Assembly (NCBI RefSeq): GCF_022201045.2
Contig: NC_068558.1
Location: 7,283,501-7,347,500 of the forward strand
DNA: 64,000 bases
Direction: 5' to 3'
DNA from: Citrus sinensis
Lineage: Eukaryota > Streptophyta > Magnoliopsida > Sapindales > Rutaceae
Every line of letters begins with the position of its first letter. Position 1 is the first letter of the stretch. A program made the position numbers and the translations under genes. Below the pieces are notes generated by a model, which saw only the letters and a list, made by a program, of their open reading frames with translations, had not been told where the DNA came from and searched no databases. Positions 47,474 through 60,808 of this stretch are shown one piece after another.

Positions 47474-48620
47474 TCAAAGATGGATTGGCAATTCGGGATC
47501 CTGTTTCTTTCTTTTGTAACCATGAATCTGTAGTTTTTGAGTGAGATTTGAGCATCAATGTAAACATGGAAACCCTCAATGTACAGGGGAACTATGATGG
47601 AATTTATATTATCATTTTACACCACTTGTCCTGCTTACAAATAGAAAAATTTACTTTACTAAAGCAAGAATGATGAATACAAAGAAATGCCATCAATTGC
47701 TCTAAAAACAACAATCTAATTCGAATCCCCATTTCTACTAAAACTATGATCATTTTTCTACATGTGTATAATGTACAGCTTGGGTGACTCGATGTGTTAA
47801 GACAAAGCCATCCCAGTTTTACAGGGAACTCCAAAGGAGATCGTATTTATATACATACAGATGGTATATCAACTTGTATGATTTATATCCTATTAAAAGC
47901 TAACATATATATTACCCAAAATTACCTGATGGCCTTCGCCCATCTCTTTGAATCCTCTTTATATATCAGAAACCTCATCTAAAAATTTGACAAGCAACAC
48001 CAGAACAAAATGTATGTCCACAGAAGTATTTTACCATAATGCACGTTCACTTCTGTGCTACCAGTCTTCGCATCGGATCAAAGCCATGTTGACTCAGGAA
48101 AGTCTATTTGTTTGCTGCAAGAACAATGACAATGATAAAATAATTTTCAACTGCAGATAGGTTTAAGAAAACTGGGGATTAGAAATTAAGAAAATAAACA
48201 GAAATATGAACAAGAAAGGCTCATGTCATACATGTTGATCTGAACAGTTGTATTTTATCTTGATAAGAACAACTTATACTTTGTTTTGATCTAGTGCCGA
48301 ACCCTATTACAGAAAGATGCAAAAGAGAGAACTCAGTTGTGAAATTGATATAAACAGATGGTTTATACTCTGTGACATAGAGGGCTATTTGTCCTAGAAA
48401 CACCACAATGATTACTATCACATGAAGATAGTAGCCTAGTCTTAAATAAAGAAGGATGACAATGTCTATGATATTAAGGTATATTTTCCACGAACTGATA
48501 GAAAAAAATCAACACCCCCACCCCCCCTTTTTATTTTACATACAATTGAGCTATGAACTTTAGATGACACCAGAAATGGACTCAATGCCACTTGACAAGT
48601 CGTCCATTTCCCAGCAAGGC
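47474..48620. other. Intergenic DNA between convergent LHCA4 and MADS genes
   Basis: It holds the 3' UTRs of LHCA4 (to about 47620) and of the minus-strand MADS gene. A C-rich tract lies near 48510-48530. No further gene is seen. Confidence 0.45.
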
Positions 48621-51600
48621 TCAACCCAGCCCAGATGATAACTGAAATACATCAAGTTTATAGCCCAAGGTTTGAATTTATTAAATAAAAAAGTCAAAGA
48701 ATTAAACGACTCTCTGCAGTTGGTATTTGTAAATTGCAATTAAACAAAGAAAATTGGTATTACATAAAGTACATGGAATAGGATCCTTACCTGGTGGTAG
48801 GAATTCTCATCAAACATGGCAATGCCACAAGGGCCAGAAGCAGAAACCCAATCATGATGCCCATTGCCGTACATGGGTCCAGAAAGTTCAAAGTTGCTAT
48901 TGACTTGAAAAACTGCAGGATTTCCTTGCAAGTTCATCTCAGCATCAGGCTTCAACTTCTTATCATCTGAAGGCAAATTCAAGCTACTATATGGAGGGTA
49001 TGAATATTGCTCTCCAAGTTGTAGACTTATGCATGCACTGTTACTCAACTCATTCAAGTTGCCACCTCCATGTTCCATATTTTCAGCCTGCCCTGAATTA
49101 CCAACCTCTATCTCTTTACCAGCGCCCAAGAAACCAGAATAGCTTGAAATGTGGGCATCTTCTGAACATCCCATATCTCTGTAATAAAAACAAGCAATGG
49201 TAACAAGAGAGAGAAAAACCACACGGCAGTTTATCCACTTCATCAGTTAAACTAAAATTTTAACAAAGAAAAAGCAGGGTTGCCAACATGAGTTATAATT
49301 ACAATTACTATTCCTAGTACCATCCAATGTAGTAGCTTCATGAAGATGGCATCCAGTTATGAATTGAAATAAGGTAGTGGGCAATTGAATTTTAAGCCAA
49401 ACACATGTCAGCAGTACACGCACCTTTGAGGCAGGAAGCTTGGGTCATTGGGAACTAACATATGTTGATTGTCATTATTGGGAAGCCATGATAGAGATTG
49501 GTTTTCTTGCATACCATTCATCATCAAAGGTAAATGCATCCCACTCTGAAGTTAAAGCAAGATTAGTGCATACAAAAAAATTTCTGACACTTTTGTGTGT
49601 CTGTATCACTGTGTGTGAAAGACAGAGGGAGGGATTCTGCATTAGTTGAAGAGTTTGTTACCTGGCCCGCAAATTCCAGTGACATAAGCTGTTGCTTCCC
49701 GAAATTTTCCTGCCAACAGAAGAAGCTAGATTAAGTATATCAAGATACTTGTAACTCACTGTTAATTTGCACCAATTTTCAGAATCTCTCAGAGAGAGAA
49801 ATTATGACATAAGTTATGCCATTTCATCCAATGAATGATATCTAAATACTTGAAAAGTACATTTTCAACTGCCAAGTTGCAAACATTTAGTTACCAAGAT
49901 GAGATTAAGAACTTTTCTAAACCACAGATAGAACAACAACCTTCCCAGCCTTCCCAGCACAAATAAAAATTGAATTAAATCCTCATGGTTAAGAATTAGG
50001 AATAATAAAATACATAAATAATTGCATTTCGCAGGTCCCAAAAAAATTGTTTTGTCATATTGTGATCAATTAGCAGTTTCCAACATCAGCTTATTCTGAC
50101 ATGGCGTAGATATAAATACCATCAAACTTACTGCAGCAGTAGTATTGAGCTGGGGGAAAATATATATATATATATATATATTTGTCTGTTAGTGATATAT
50201 TCACTTTGTTAAAATGATGATGTCGTCATTAGAGAATTATTCTGTGTGTGTGTGTGTGTGTAGCAATGACATTATAAATATAAATATTAAAGTTGTGGTT
50301 GGGGCAGAATTTCAGCCTGCCTTCCACGGAATATGAAAAACATAAATTTAGATGTAGATAAAATTAAAAAATAACTAGCTTAATAAGAGGAAACATTGTC
50401 ATGTGGCTACAATGAAATGAACCAATATCATACCTTATGTAGACAAATTTGGTTAATTGATTCTCTTAGTGAGTTCTCCATCTGCCTAAGATGTTCGATG
50501 CTTTCAATGTTACCAGGATTGCTCCAATAGCTGAATGGACAAAAGAAACAAAATTAGATTAACAAAAAATCAATACACATTACTCGCACACGCACACGTT
50601 CATGTTTATTCAAGTGTGCCTACTTACACATGATATAGGATGTATAAGTTGTTAGAAGAAAGCATGGTTGTATTAAAGGAAAAGTGAAAAAACAAACGAC
50701 GTTCAGTTATTCTTGAAATAATACTTTAAATATTTAGGGGAAATTTTGAGAAAATTATTATCATACTTTTATTTGCTGACCTGCTTTAAATTTTGAGAAA
50801 ATTTTTAGGGGGATGGCCTACGAAATCAGAAAAATGTCAGACAAGAAAAAGCTGACCTGTCCACCAGTGTAAGATTTTATGCTTAATTTAGATAGCCAGC
50901 TGCAAAAGAGCTCAGCTACTGCAGATGGCTCTGGAGTTTGATTTCTACTAAACAATGAAATTGCTAACAAATTAAATAACAAGAGGCCCACAAACCAGGC
51001 TCGATATGATCTTTTGAAACCTTCATCGGCCCCTTGATTCGCACACTCACATGGTAAGTGTTTCTGTCTGCAATTTTAATTGCAGATAATATTGACTGAT
51101 GACAAAAATGGACAATAAAAAATATGCAGTTATCTTTTCAGTCAAATATGGTCAAGCAGGTCCCATGGTACGCTTAATGTCCTCTAAAAGACTGGGGTAT
51201 GTTTCCAACTAAAGTGTTGGTAAACACCCACTTTTACTTGAAAGCTAATATTAATCAACCCCACACACACTTATATTCAAGAATTGGTGCTCCATTCCAC
51301 AACAGCTTTGGATTAAAAGCCACAGAGTACCTCAATCCCAAACATACCCTTAATCAGATTAGATATAGAAAAAAATTTTAAAAACAACCAAGCAAGAGTG
51401 CCAATAACAGACAGAGACATGGTCATGCAGATAAAAATGCGTTTTCGTATACTAAAGTTTTTAAAAGATGCAGCAACTGACCACATCAAATGCAAGGAAC
51501 AAAAGGTTGTTGCATGGCATTTCATTTAACCGATATTTTTTATACTACAAAAAAGGAATGAACTGAAATAATGGAGCTGTTACAGCCCTTATCACTAAAT

Positions 51601-53729
51601 TTTGCAGTGTCAAAAATCCAAAAAGAACAGAAAATACAAATTCACACAAAAATGATCTCCATGACTAGACACAAAGAACTCTTTAATAACGAAAACACCA
51701 AAGGTTCACCTCAGTCTCTGGTGTACTTCCGTAAGTTGAGCTTGCAATATCCTTACTTGATGAGTCAACTCCTACCCATCACAATTTACAAAAAAAATAC
51801 TTTACTGACACATATAGTAAATTAGGATCTTAAATCATCATAAATGATGGTGATGCTGGTAAAAATGTGTACCTCCACCGTTTGAGTGCTGCAAGAACAA
51901 ATAGAAGAGCTATTCATATACTTCAAAATTTTCTCAAACAAATATTAACAACTTAACAAAACAACTAAATACCTTGCACCCAAAAAGTCTTGTATGTTTA
52001 CATCATGGTCCAACTTCTTGAAGGTTTTCTTCAGTGCCTATACTCTCAAGAAGAACATCAAATGTCCGCATCAATTGAACAAAGTATTGAGGGTTCAACC
52101 TACACTTAATGCAATAAAGGCAATAGAATAAAAATTAAATTTTTAAAAAATGGGTTGCAATCAATCTTACTTCGAGGCTCTCCAACTTCCTGTTACAGTA
52201 AAATTTCCAAAATTATAAGTTAGATGTTATGAGTACCAACTTTAACCAAGTGAACTATAAGAATATATAAGTTTAGTAATACCTTTTTGCCCTTTCCTGT
52301 GGAGTTAATTGAGCAAACCTTGCAATAACCTCTTCAATATTGCTGAAAGAGTAAGAGATACACCAAATTACAATATATTAGGGAGAATATTTGAAGTGCC
52401 CCATAAATGTCAAATTCAAATTTGGTTTCAAAGAATATTTTCTTTTAGAATTATTATTAAAGAAATAATAAAAATAAGAAATAGAAAGAACCATCAAAAG
52501 ATCTTATCCATATTGCCCCAAATTAAACAAGAATTGTTAAATCTTTTCGACACGAGAAAATAAAAAAAAAAACTTATAAACTCCCATCGTACATAGACGA
52601 CAAGATGCACAATTAAAACCTTCTCAAATATGTCTAATTGCCTTAACTGCAGATGCTGTTCACTTAATTGTTAGTTATGAAATGTTTTCTGTAATGGCTC
52701 TCTTTTTTTTTTTTTTTTTTGGGGGGGGGGGGGGGAACTTACCAGCATGTAAAATACCTAATCTTTAATCGTACGACAAATGGCATTCTCTGAACATAAC
52801 ATTTCTGACATGACTAACAAGAATGATTTAACCAGAAAGACACTCATAACAAGAATGACTAGCAAATTGGAAGACTGGCAAAAAGAGAAAATAACTTCCT
52901 TTTCACATAAACTTTCGCCACACTTCTCATTATAAGTGCCAAACAAGAATAGCACATGTCTTTTAGGGGATACAAGAGTAAGAATCCTTTGTTAATGGCA
53001 CATGTCTTTTAGGGGACACAAGAATAAGAATCCTTTGTTTTCTCATAAGATATTGTACGATTCTCACTATATGATATGGCTTTCTTCATCCAACTAAACT
53101 TATAGCTTAAGGATGCATTTATGGTTGCAGGGTGTTGACAAAGACATGCGCAGCCAACAATCCCCAAAATTTGAACTAAGAACGTGTCTTAAACTTTCTA
53201 TCAACATCTTCATCCATCACCTCACACCCAATTATTTGTGTCAAGGAGCCACAACGAAAAGAATAATGAATAATGCAATAACCATATCGAATTTCAGCAA
53301 CAACAATCAGAGTTGCAGAATGGACAGTACATTTTGCATCAAGTGAAGGAAAAACTTTTAAACTATCGAAGATGAGAAGCAGCCTGAGAAAACAAACAGA
53401 TTGCGGAAACACTAGTGAAAAGCACCAATTAGCTAGAGGAGAAGATGTCGACCAACAAACTCAAGCATTATGCAAGATCTTTCCAAGAAAAACATATTAC
53501 TAAAATCATGCATATTAATTTTGAATTGAACAAATTTAAAGTACCTGCGCTGTCCATGGAATAATGTAGACCGTCCAGTTGGAGAAAACATAAGAAGGAC
53601 AATATCAATGTCACACAATATCGACAATTCCCTAGCTTTCTTTAAGATCCCATTTCTTCGTTTCGAATAAGTCACTTGCCGATTGCTAGTGCTCTCTAAC
53701 CTCTTTATCTTTAACTTAACCCTTCCCAT
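48621..53729 (-). CDS. AGL30: MIKC*-type MADS-box transcription factor (AGL30/AGL65 clade)
   Basis: Minus-strand exons: 53545-53729, 52283-52342, 52171-52189, 51973-52037, 51873-51888, 51710-51771, 50434-50530, 49662-49709, 49424-49545, 48791-49178 and 48621-48641. All junctions are GT-AG and in frame, giving 360 aa. The MADS domain is residues 1-60 ([40 protein letters not shown]). It is followed by [20 protein letters not shown], then [20 protein letters not shown], then a K-like coiled coil. The C-terminal domain has [22 protein letters not shown] and [13 protein letters not shown]; Arabidopsis AGL65 ends with a similar SMFDEY motif. MIKC* P-clade proteins dimerise with AGL66/AGL104 to drive pollen maturation genes. 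Exons 3 and 5 are only 19 and 16 bp. The last 6-codon exon is the least certain. An acceptor-like CGGTAG just before the ATG suggests a 5' UTR intron. Closest relative AGL30 is by recall, not by tree. Confidence 0.88.
52703..52735. repeat. T18-G15 homopolymer junction in MADS intron 1
   Basis: Eighteen T run directly into fifteen G inside the first intron of the minus-strand MADS gene; in transcript sense it is C15-A18. Confidence 0.9.
52952..53040. repeat. 46-bp tandem duplication in MADS intron 1
   Basis: GCACATGTCTTTTAGGGGA followed by ACAAGANTAAGAATCCTTTG occurs at 52952 and 52998, with two substitutions. Confidence 0.8.
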
Positions 53730-56702
53730 CCTACCGAAAACAAGAAAAAAAAATTAATAGGAATAAAACCCTTACTACTCCTATGACCCAACAAGTGTCT
53801 TGAATTTTCCAATATCAAAAATCAAATGAATTCATCCAAAAATCATTCCTTTTTCTCCTAGATACAAATTTACTCACTTTATTTGTGCAAATATAGACTT
53901 CTCCTTCTCCAACTGAAGCTCTCATCCCAGGCAGTACCACTGGATAACAAATTGCTTTTCACCAAAAATTCATACCAAAAATTCGCAAAGATGAAAAACT
54001 AAAAGAAAAATTAAAATTGCTAACATATCTAACCTCGAACGTCAAAAGAAATAAAAAATTGATACAGACCTTTGATAATATTTTCGTTTGCTTTTGTTTA
54101 TAAAAACAGACCGACTATGCGAATAAGCCGTTGAGCTTAAAAAACAGAAAAAGACATCACTGGGGTTACAAAACAAGCAAAATTCTTGACACCCACTAGG
54201 AAAAAAAACACACTTAAGAACAGAAAAAAAAAAATTATAAATAATAAGAAAGAATACCGAGATAATAAAACCAAAGAGAGAATGAGAAAAGCAGAACAAA
54301 TTTACGGAAAATTTAGTTATAACAGTGATGAATTAGATATTAAGGGACTAAAATGAAAAGGAAAACGAGGGGAGGTAGAGAATGGAGTAATAGCTCACAG
54401 AATTGTGACGAAGGGCCGAGCTGCGATTTCGGTCGTTAAATTGAGCGGGACCAACCAACGGCAAATTTGTGTATGTGCATATTACAACACAGACAGACAC
54501 CCCCCTGTTCTGTTTGTGTTTCTGCTATAGTTTAGTGTGTCGAATGGACGGTTAATTTTTTTCCACCCCCTCCCTCTCTTTTAATGTGCTTTTGCTTGAA
54601 ATTGTTTTGATATGTATTAAAATCAGAATTCTGTTAATATTCACAATAAAAAAATTTATTATATTGTTTTAAATAATTTTATTGTCCACAATTATAATTT
54701 ATACTCTCACATAATACGAAAGATATTTATTCTACTCCAAAATATAGAGAGACAATTTTACTCCTACCTAAATTCATTAGGAGGGGAATTAAGCTTTTAC
54801 TTGAAATTTGAATCCTCGATACTTCATTTATGCTCAAATGTGATATATTTTCAATTTTAAAATAAACTTAACATCCAACAAAGAGTTGGTTTAATTTGTA
54901 TTTTGATATATATTTTTTAAATATTTCTAAATAAATTAATTCTATTTCAAGCTCATATATTTTAAATGTTCGAGTATCTATATGTTACGGGTGTAACTCT
55001 TCTTCTTTGTTCAGAGTAAACTTTAAGGTACTAGGGCTTTAATTATATTACAATAAGATGAGTTCCAACAAATTTTTGTGTGTACTATTACAGTGTATTT
55101 ACTAATCAGTGATCAGAATGAGAATGAATGACAATCAAGAATAAGAACCAGAATAAATTATTTATTTGAACTATAAGAATCGAAATCAGAATGTAATTCA
55201 TTTATATTGATATGTTTACTTTATCCTGTAATTAGAATAAACTATTTTAATTTACTAAAATTCCCTTTGTTGATTATAGTCCTTAATACTATTTAATAAT
55301 AATAATATTATGAATTAATAATAATAATGGAGATCGCTGAGATGCCGAACGGTGATGAGTTGTTGATTTGAGATCGCGCGCACGTGATAGAATCGAACGA
55401 TAATGGGTTGCAATCAACGACGAATTCAATCAATGACTAATGCGAGATCAGTGACGAGCGGCAGTACTGAGTGATGCGAGAGAGAGTGCATATCGTTTCT
55501 AAGCGAGAGAGATGAATAGCTATTAGATTAGGGATTTCGATTTTTGTTTTCTTTTTTTTTAATTTATAATTTTCAATGACAAAGAAGGTATTTTTTAGAA
55601 AACAAATAAAATAATGGGAACATTTTCGTCATGGCTGGGAATGGTATTGTGATTCCCCTTCATCTCACCCCCCCCCCCCCCCCCCCCCCAAATTGGAACC
55701 ACAAGCTCCTTATTGATTCCTTATTTCGTGTGGGACTTGTCCATCTTATTCCCATTCCCTTTTTCAATCAAGCAAATAAACTCCTTCATTCCGATTCCTC
55801 CATTCGGATTCTCATTGCTGTTCCATTAATATATTTTTGATGTAATATTTTTTTCAATGAATACATTTATTCGAATTATGCTCTCACATGAGGAGGAGAG
55901 GAAAATGGGTTACATGTTGCCCATTCTGAATCATTTTTCGAAGTGTTACGGTATAAATTATGCCATATTAGTAGTTATCTTCATTTAGACTTTAAAGCAT
56001 GCATATTGCTTGTGAACACAGTGTTCAGAATGAATCCATTCAAATATAAATACTAATATCTTAAAACTTAAATCCAAATTGCTTGATAATTCATAGTGTC
56101 TCGTTGCCAACAATCTCTTTTAGTATTGTCAATGATTTGCAGTACGATGATGATTGATTGACCAATAACAGCTACAACAGTGAATAATTTAAACAAATAT
56201 CTTAGATGAACTTGAACAGAACAAATATATAAAAATAAGCCCCCACTGTGGAGGCACAGAAACAGAGCATTTAGATGAAGAGAAACTGATACATAATTTT
56301 ATTCACCAAAGTCACAAGACATAACATTGATCATTCTACAAAAATTAAAGACACATCCACCAAAAGGCTAATAATATTATAAGCACAGTTGCTCCTTGAC
56401 AAGAAAAGACACAACAATACAATTGAAAATATATATATATATAGAGATGGCGGGTGGTACATGCCCTCCACTGCCAGCCAATTTCTGTCTCTGCCAATTT
56501 CAAAATTAGAGCAGAGCAGAAACCACCGTACTAGAATACATGATCAAAATATAAAACGCCAAAGGGCCATTTCAAAATAAGCCCTTTGTCATTTTGATAC
56601 CAGATTCAACTAACGCTATTACACTCATTATTTTATACTTGAAAATGTGAAAAAAAAAAAAAAAAAAAAAAACTGCTGGATTTTGGAGGCTGAGTTTCAA
56701 CT
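53730..56702. other. Upstream region of the MADS gene and intergenic DNA
   Basis: 53730 to about 54480 probably contains the MADS 5' UTR and promoter. 55080-55840 has GAATGAGAATG-type terminal motifs at both ends and a C22 run at 55668-55689. It resembles a decayed non-autonomous DNA element, but I found no TSD. No gene is visible. Confidence 0.4.
55668..55689. repeat. C22 homopolymer
   Basis: Twenty-two consecutive C follow CATCTCA. It is G-quadruplex-capable on the minus strand. Confidence 0.9.
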
Positions 56703-58009
56703 TCAGGGAACTTGCAGGCCACTGAAGGTTTGGCCAAAGGACCAGCCAGCTGGGGCAACATTGTTAGAGACAACAGTGTGGCCATCACTTGTGGTGACCT
56801 TAAATGAGAGGCTTTGGCCATTGAGGTAACTGTTACTTTGCCAGTTTTGACCCCAGTTCCTTGACATGGGTTGCCAATCAGTTCTTGACCCTTTGATTGA
56901 AACAGCACGCACATCACCAGCGCCTCCGACGTTTGTGATTAGGACTAAGTTGAAGTAAGAATGGCCGTTGATCGTGAATCTGATGCCTCCCTTCCTACTG
57001 CATGGAACCCTGGGCATTGCCAACACATAACACAGGATCAGAAGCTAACCAAATAAACTATTTAAGGCTCCGTTGTCGTGAAATTGGAACCACTAGCTAT
57101 CGAGTGAAAGTATACCGATGCATGCATCGAACAGCCGTAGGATAAAATCAGCTGTCTTCTAATTTCTATTGAATGTTTCGACTAAATAGCTAAAGTCCAA
57201 AAACATGTAATAGAATATATGTGTTTTCCTGTCTTTTAGTTTGATTTTTTTTTTTTTGTTTACCAAACACTTTTTTGTTATTGTGCTCTTGAACTTACCG
57301 AACAATGGCTCAGGGTAAAGTAATAAATGTAATAGATTTTCCATCGGGAGTAAAATTGAATTAATCCCCAAAACAAGGTCAGAAGATTTGAATAATCATT
57401 TTAACTGCTTGCTAGTTAAACACAGGACCAAATAGTGCCCGAATAAAAAACAATATGAATATTTGTAGGATTCAAACGGGTCACCTTCTGTAAGACACAG
57501 GTACTATCCCAGCTTTGTACTGAGCAATTTGTTCAAACACAGGCTGAGAGAGGTCAAAATGTTGCTGGGGAGGATTGCACCAGCCACCGGCATTGTTTGG
57601 GAGAGCATTATTTGGAGGGCAAAAATTTGTGGCAGTAACAAAAATGGAGCCCGGACGGCACCATCTTGGGTCATTAACACACTTGATCTCAAAACAAGCC
57701 CCACAGCTCATGCCATTGTTGAAAAGCGCAGTGCTCAGAGCTGCTGTGTTTGTCCCATATCCCTCGCTGTATAAGTTTCCATACCCACAAGCGCCACCTG
57801 AATAATTAATTAATCATCAGCAATTTGGTTTTAATGTTGATCAAAATAACATGAAACGAAAAAGGTTTATGACAGGCATACGACGTACCCATTGTACCAG
57901 AGGCATCACCCCCACCATAAAAAGTGGCATGAGCATCAGTCCATCCCTGGCCATAAACAGATGAGACTAAAGAAAGAATCCCCAACAACAGCAGCCCAAG
58001 AAATGCCAT
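56703..58009 (-). CDS. Alpha-expansin
   Basis: Minus-strand exons 57889-58009, 57485-57797 and 56703-57009, GT-AG introns at phases 1 and 2, 246 aa. Signal peptide is residues 1-20 ([20 protein letters not shown]). Domain 1 is the six-stranded double-psi beta-barrel (GH45-like) with [14 protein letters not shown], six Cys (C44, C72, C75, C80, C87, C100) and the diagnostic HFD motif at 120-122. Domain 2 (CBM63, from about residue 150) carries [20 protein letters not shown] and the conserved Trp residues of the flat binding face. Expansins loosen cellulose-xyloglucan contacts in the acid-growing wall without hydrolysis. It is close to the EXPA2/EXPA8 group by eye; the member number needs a tree. 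Length and intron phases are typical of the family. Confidence 0.95.
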
Positions 58010-58104
58010 GTTCCTGAAACCCTTTTGCTTGCGTATCTTTTTTAAGAGAGAAAGAGAGGTTCTTGCTGTGAGTGATGGAAATGGGAAGGCGCTGAGTGGG
58101 GGGA

Positions 58105-58111
58105 ATTTATA
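58105..58111 (-). promoter_or_regulatory. Candidate TATA box of the expansin gene
   Basis: TATAAAT on the minus strand lies about 100 bp upstream of the ATG at 58009, a usual spacing for a short 5' UTR. Confidence 0.5.
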
Positions 58112-58574
58112 GAAAGCATTTGAAGGAGGGTTTGCTTGAGGAAAGCAACCAACGTCACACACACAGTGACACTACGGCTAAGAAAAAATGCTAAGCCAAT
58201 TGAGGTGTGGGGACATTAAACCGCCAGGTGTGCAAGCGGTTTTTTTGGCACTGCAAACAAGGCCACTTTTCTTGAAACCACGTGCGTTTCGAACTTCTCT
58301 TGTTTATACGTACAGAGGCTCAGGCTGGTAAATGATAATAATAACACTACTACCGTCAAGATTACATAAAGATTCCAATTTAAGGTCATAATAAATTTTA
58401 AGGTGATTTTGTTCTCCACTTCCCCTCCCTGCCTCTGCAGGTAAAAACTGCCAGGCCAACAAGAAGGCAACTATCCATGTACCTTACAGATTTTTGCAGC
58501 ACGTCCTTTCTCCCAATTAACTAGACAAGAGTAAATACACGCACCATAAAATTTAATTTAAAAGAGTATCTAAA
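58112..58574. other. Upstream intergenic DNA of the expansin gene
   Basis: Nothing recognisable beyond the promoter. The SINE follows. Confidence 0.4.
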
Positions 58575-58587
58575 ATATATGAAGAAG

Positions 58588-58908
58588 GCCACTTCGGCCT
58601 TGGCTGAAGTGGTGGGCTGCTTAGGGCAGCGGTTCTAGCCCCCACAAAAGCATTGTAGAGGCTAAATGTTTTCAATATGTAAAAATTATTCTCCCTTGCG
58701 AAATGCGAGTGGAGTATAGACATCTCCTTTCTGTGAGGGGTTATTTGTACTGGACATGTACTTCACAGAATTCAATGTAATGATATAAGTCACAATCATG
58801 TATATCTGATTGTAATTATCAGTGTAATATATCTGCTATAATAGCAGTTGTTGTAAATATCTGTGTAATACAGTAACCTGATGTTTAATCAGTTCAAAAA
58901 AAATATAT
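58588..58908 (+). mobile_element. tRNA-derived SINE (about 320 bp)
   Basis: The 5' end carries an RNA polymerase III promoter: A-box-like TTGGCTGAAGTGG (58601-58613) and B-box-like GGTTCTAGCCC (about 58630). A tRNA-unrelated body follows and an A/AT-rich tail ends it (AAAAAAAATATAT). A perfect 13-bp TSD ATATATGAAGAAG lies at 58575-58587 and 58909-58921. The body has no ORF. Amplification would need LINE machinery in trans; the LINE tail in this window is pure poly(A), so that element need not be its partner. Confidence 0.8.
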
Positions 58909-58921
58909 ATATATGAAGAAG

Positions 58922-59960
58922 AAGAAGAAGAACATCTAAGACGGTTTCTTATCATAAAGAAGATTTTCTTCCTTTTTGTTGTATGTATAACGAGTAACGT
59001 TTTTGTGCTATGTAAATTGCACAAATTTATTACCATTGACAAAACACTTGTATTACGGACAACAGAAAAAATTAGCGGCGGATACACGATGAGCTAGTTA
59101 GTTCACCATAAGTCCTTCGTCATTTGTTCCTATTAGTTCTTTTGGCTTTTACTTTAGCACCAGTGAAAAGCATGGATAAGACAAAGAAGATAAGAAGTGT
59201 AAAGTACGCAACTATGCTTACATTTTTTTAGCTAATGATTTGCAATATTATGCAAGGAAAATGCCTTTGTTAACAGCTAAAAACAAGAAAATGACAAGAT
59301 TATTAAAGCAATTATTTGCGTACAGTATGAGAATCAATTTTTAATAGCCCGACACCACGACTGTTAGCCAGATAGTCAAAAAAGATACATTACAATTTCT
59401 CTTTCAAAAAATCAAAGCATCTATGGAAAATTCTCGAGGAAATATTCACCAATTCAACCTCTTTTAATGAAGCTTACTATCTTAATGCTCGGAGAGCACC
59501 GGCCTTGTTCTTTGGAAAATGACATGGCATCAACCACAGGCCCTAGCCAAATCAAGGCACCAAAAATTTGTTGAAGACCAGTATTGCTTGCATTTAATTT
59601 CCCATATAAATGAGCAGACCAGCTTAGTCCAAATAGCATGCTTAAAACCGACCAAATTTCAAATAAAACACTTCATGTTAAATGATCCTTACTATCTACA
59701 GAACCATGAAGTATGAAAATGGTGATGCCAAATTTGACCCGTTTATCATATGAATATGGATAGTGGTTTCATTAAATGCTGCACGCAGATTAAACGGAGG
59801 TAACACATGGGTGATGTTGTAGATGATGTATGCATGTGCGTTTGATGTAACAACTTGTTACATTGATAGGACCAAAGAAACAGCTCAACATCATTTACTA
59901 TACTAAACGACATTTATTGCCAATTTGCTGCAGCTTCCTCAGAAGCTGACAAGCAAAATC
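58922..59960. other. Intergenic DNA
   Basis: A short GAA microsatellite continues from the SINE TSD. No gene is visible. Confidence 0.4.
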
Positions 59961-60068
59961 TCGGATGGGAGAAATTTTAAAATACATTAGAGATATGTTA
60001 GTCATATAATAAGTAAATGATGTTATAATATATGTGTATTTATTTTGAAAAATCATCATGCAAGTGGT

Positions 60069-60808
60069 CAGTAGCGAAGCTAGCACCGTATTTTGGGGTG
60101 AGTTATTAAATTTATTTTTTATTTTGGGTAAAAACTCATTTAATTATTGTATTTTAAGATCAGTGTTTATTTAGTCTCTGCATTTTTTAAAATGTCTCAA
60201 AACATCACTGTCATTAAAGTATCGATACCCCTATCGTTACTTTTTATTAGTTTTTTACTTACTTTTATAATATTACCCTTTTATAATAATTTTTTTGTTT
60301 GGACATTAATAAAAAGAAAATAATTAAATTATCAATTTAACCTTAGAAAATTAAAAAAATTATATTAATTTTTTTGTAAGCACCATTTGAACACTTGGTA
60401 GTTTGCATACAATTTTTGAAAATTTAATTTTTAATAATTAAAAATTAATATAAATTTATTTTTATTTTTAGAGTTAAATTAGTAATTTAATTATTTTCTT
60501 TTTATTAATGTCCAAACAAAAAAAATATTATAAAAGGGTAATATTATAAAAGTAAGCCAAAAACTAATAAAAAGTAACGGTAGAGGCATTAATACTTTAA
60601 CGGTATGGATGTTTTGAGGTATTTTAAAAAATATATGGACTAAATAGACACTAATATTAAAATATAGGAACTAAATAAGCTTTTACTCTTTTATTTTTTT
60701 ATAAGTATTAATAAAGAAAAATTCATAAATTATAATTAATTATTATTTTTTTTCAAAAAGCTAATCCGGCCTGCAGCCAGGGTTAGCCAACCCTTAGTTT
60801 CGCCACTG
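60069..60808. mobile_element. hAT-type non-autonomous element (740 bp with nested MITE)
   Basis: TIRs are CAGTAGCGAAGCTA at the left and, read inward, CAGTGGCGAAACTA at the right. A perfect 8-bp TSD CAAGTGGT lies at 60061-60068 and 60809-60816. Without the nested MITE it is about 170 bp. Non-coding. Confidence 0.82.
60126..60688. mobile_element. Mutator-type foldback MITE (563 bp) nested in the hAT element
   Basis: The long inverted arms exceed 200 bp. The left arm starts GGGTAAAAACTCATTTA and the right arm, reverse-complemented, starts GAGTAAAAGCTTATTTA. A 9-bp TSD TTTTATTTT lies at 60117-60125 and 60689-60697 (low complexity). The whole element could form one long hairpin with a loop near 60380-60420. 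Confidence 0.78.

Noticed and set aside
55080..55840. Possible DNA transposon with GAATGAGAATG-like ends
   Set aside because: The end motifs are imperfect and no target duplication could be found, so boundaries cannot be supported.
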